Source: DATGZX01 sp035296965
GTDB taxonomy: Bacteria; Planctomycetota; Planctomycetia; Gemmatales; Gemmataceae
Direction of reading: 5' to 3'
DNA length: 5,874 nt
Assembly (NCBI GenBank): GCA_035296965.1
Contig: DATGZX010000129.1
Coordinates: 1-5,874 of the forward strand
The position numbers and the translations under genes were made by a program. Below the pieces are notes generated by a model. It had not been told where the DNA came from. It did no database searches and saw nothing but the letters and a program-made list of their open reading frames with translations. Shown here in pieces: positions 5,737 to 5,874 of this stretch (position 1 is the stretch's first letter; each line of letters opens with the position of its first letter).

Positions 5737-5874
5737 TGTCACCCGACATAAGGTTTTGCCGACTAATCCCGACATCCAGTTTTGCCGCATAATGTCGACA
5801 AGGAGTTTTGCCGGTTAATTCCGACACCGGTTTTGCCGCACAATCGCGACACTAGTTTTGCCGCGCTGGGTTTC
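5737..5874. mobile_element. Probable transposon/IS terminus running off the window
   Basis: A block of five tandem imperfect repeats starts here and continues to the window edge. The likely outer boundary is the TGTCACCCGACATAAGG sequence beginning at 5737, where repeat-like sequence gives way to unrelated sequence next to the DUF4177-like gene. A TG terminus with several regularly spaced internal repeats is known for IS21-family and TniA/TnsB-type elements. Which one, if either, cannot be decided without the transposase gene beyond 5874. An origin-type iteron array is the main alternative. Confidence 0.5.
5744..5863. repeat. Five tandem 25-26-bp repeats, CGACA-N3/4-GTTTTGCCG
   Basis: GTTTTGCCG occurs identically at 5753, 5779, 5805, 5830 and 5855 (spacing 26, 26, 25, 25). 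Each is preceded by CGACA (5744, 5770, 5796, 5822, 5847) with 3-4 variable bases between, and most are followed by a short AAT-containing linker. All five point the same way. The ~2.5-turn spacing suits protein arrays on DNA. Likely transposase-binding sites at an element end. Confidence 0.88.

Noticed and set aside
5744..5863. CRISPR array
   Set aside because: Conserved parts are short (5 + 9 bp), the linkers are only about 11-12 bp and similar to one another, and there are no cas genes. It fits binding-site repeats instead.

Overview
This is a bacterial chromosomal window, roughly 57% GC by eye. It holds five credible protein genes among several repeats and one probable transposon end. The exosortase-type PEP-CTERM surface protein, the multi-PAS hybrid histidine kinase and the abundant palindromic repeats suggest a free-living Gram-negative-type environmental bacterium. 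Planctomycetota or Nitrospirota would fit, but nothing here fixes the phylum.

Layout: 1-143 is a nested palindrome whose right arm also encodes the last eight residues and the stop codon of the kinase gene. 118-2511 (minus) is a cytoplasmic PAS-PAS-PAS-HisKA-HATPase-receiver hybrid kinase. Its second PAS domain carries the FixL-type haem-pocket signature, so oxygen or redox sensing is a reasonable prediction. 2512-2960 is a divergent intergenic region with a candidate sigma70-type promoter for the kinase and copy 1 of a ~120-bp palindromic repeat. 2961-3770 (plus, DUF72/YecE family) and 3811-4224 (plus, small dimeric alpha/beta-barrel monooxygenase-like protein) look like a two-gene operon ending in a Rho-independent terminator at 4255-4305. 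4306-4608 holds no secure gene, only an AT-richer possible coding remnant and a weak sigma54-like site. 4622-5356 (plus) is a PEP-CTERM protein whose last ~30 residues and stop codon come from copy 2 of the ~120-bp repeat. 5469-5687 (minus) is a small DUF4177-like protein. From about 5737 to the window end lie five tandem 25-26-bp repeats that look like transposase-binding sites at the terminus of a transposon or IS element running off the window.

The genes do not form one pathway. The main theme is repeat and mobile-element traffic at gene ends: two unrelated palindromic repeats each supply the C-terminal codons and stop of a neighbouring gene (the kinase and the PEP-CTERM protein), and a transposon end lies about 50 bp upstream of a third. 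I see no defence system, CRISPR array, RNA gene or biosynthetic cluster. The observations most worth following are the repeat-encoded PEP-CTERM tail, the iterated transposon end and the FixL-like PAS domain.
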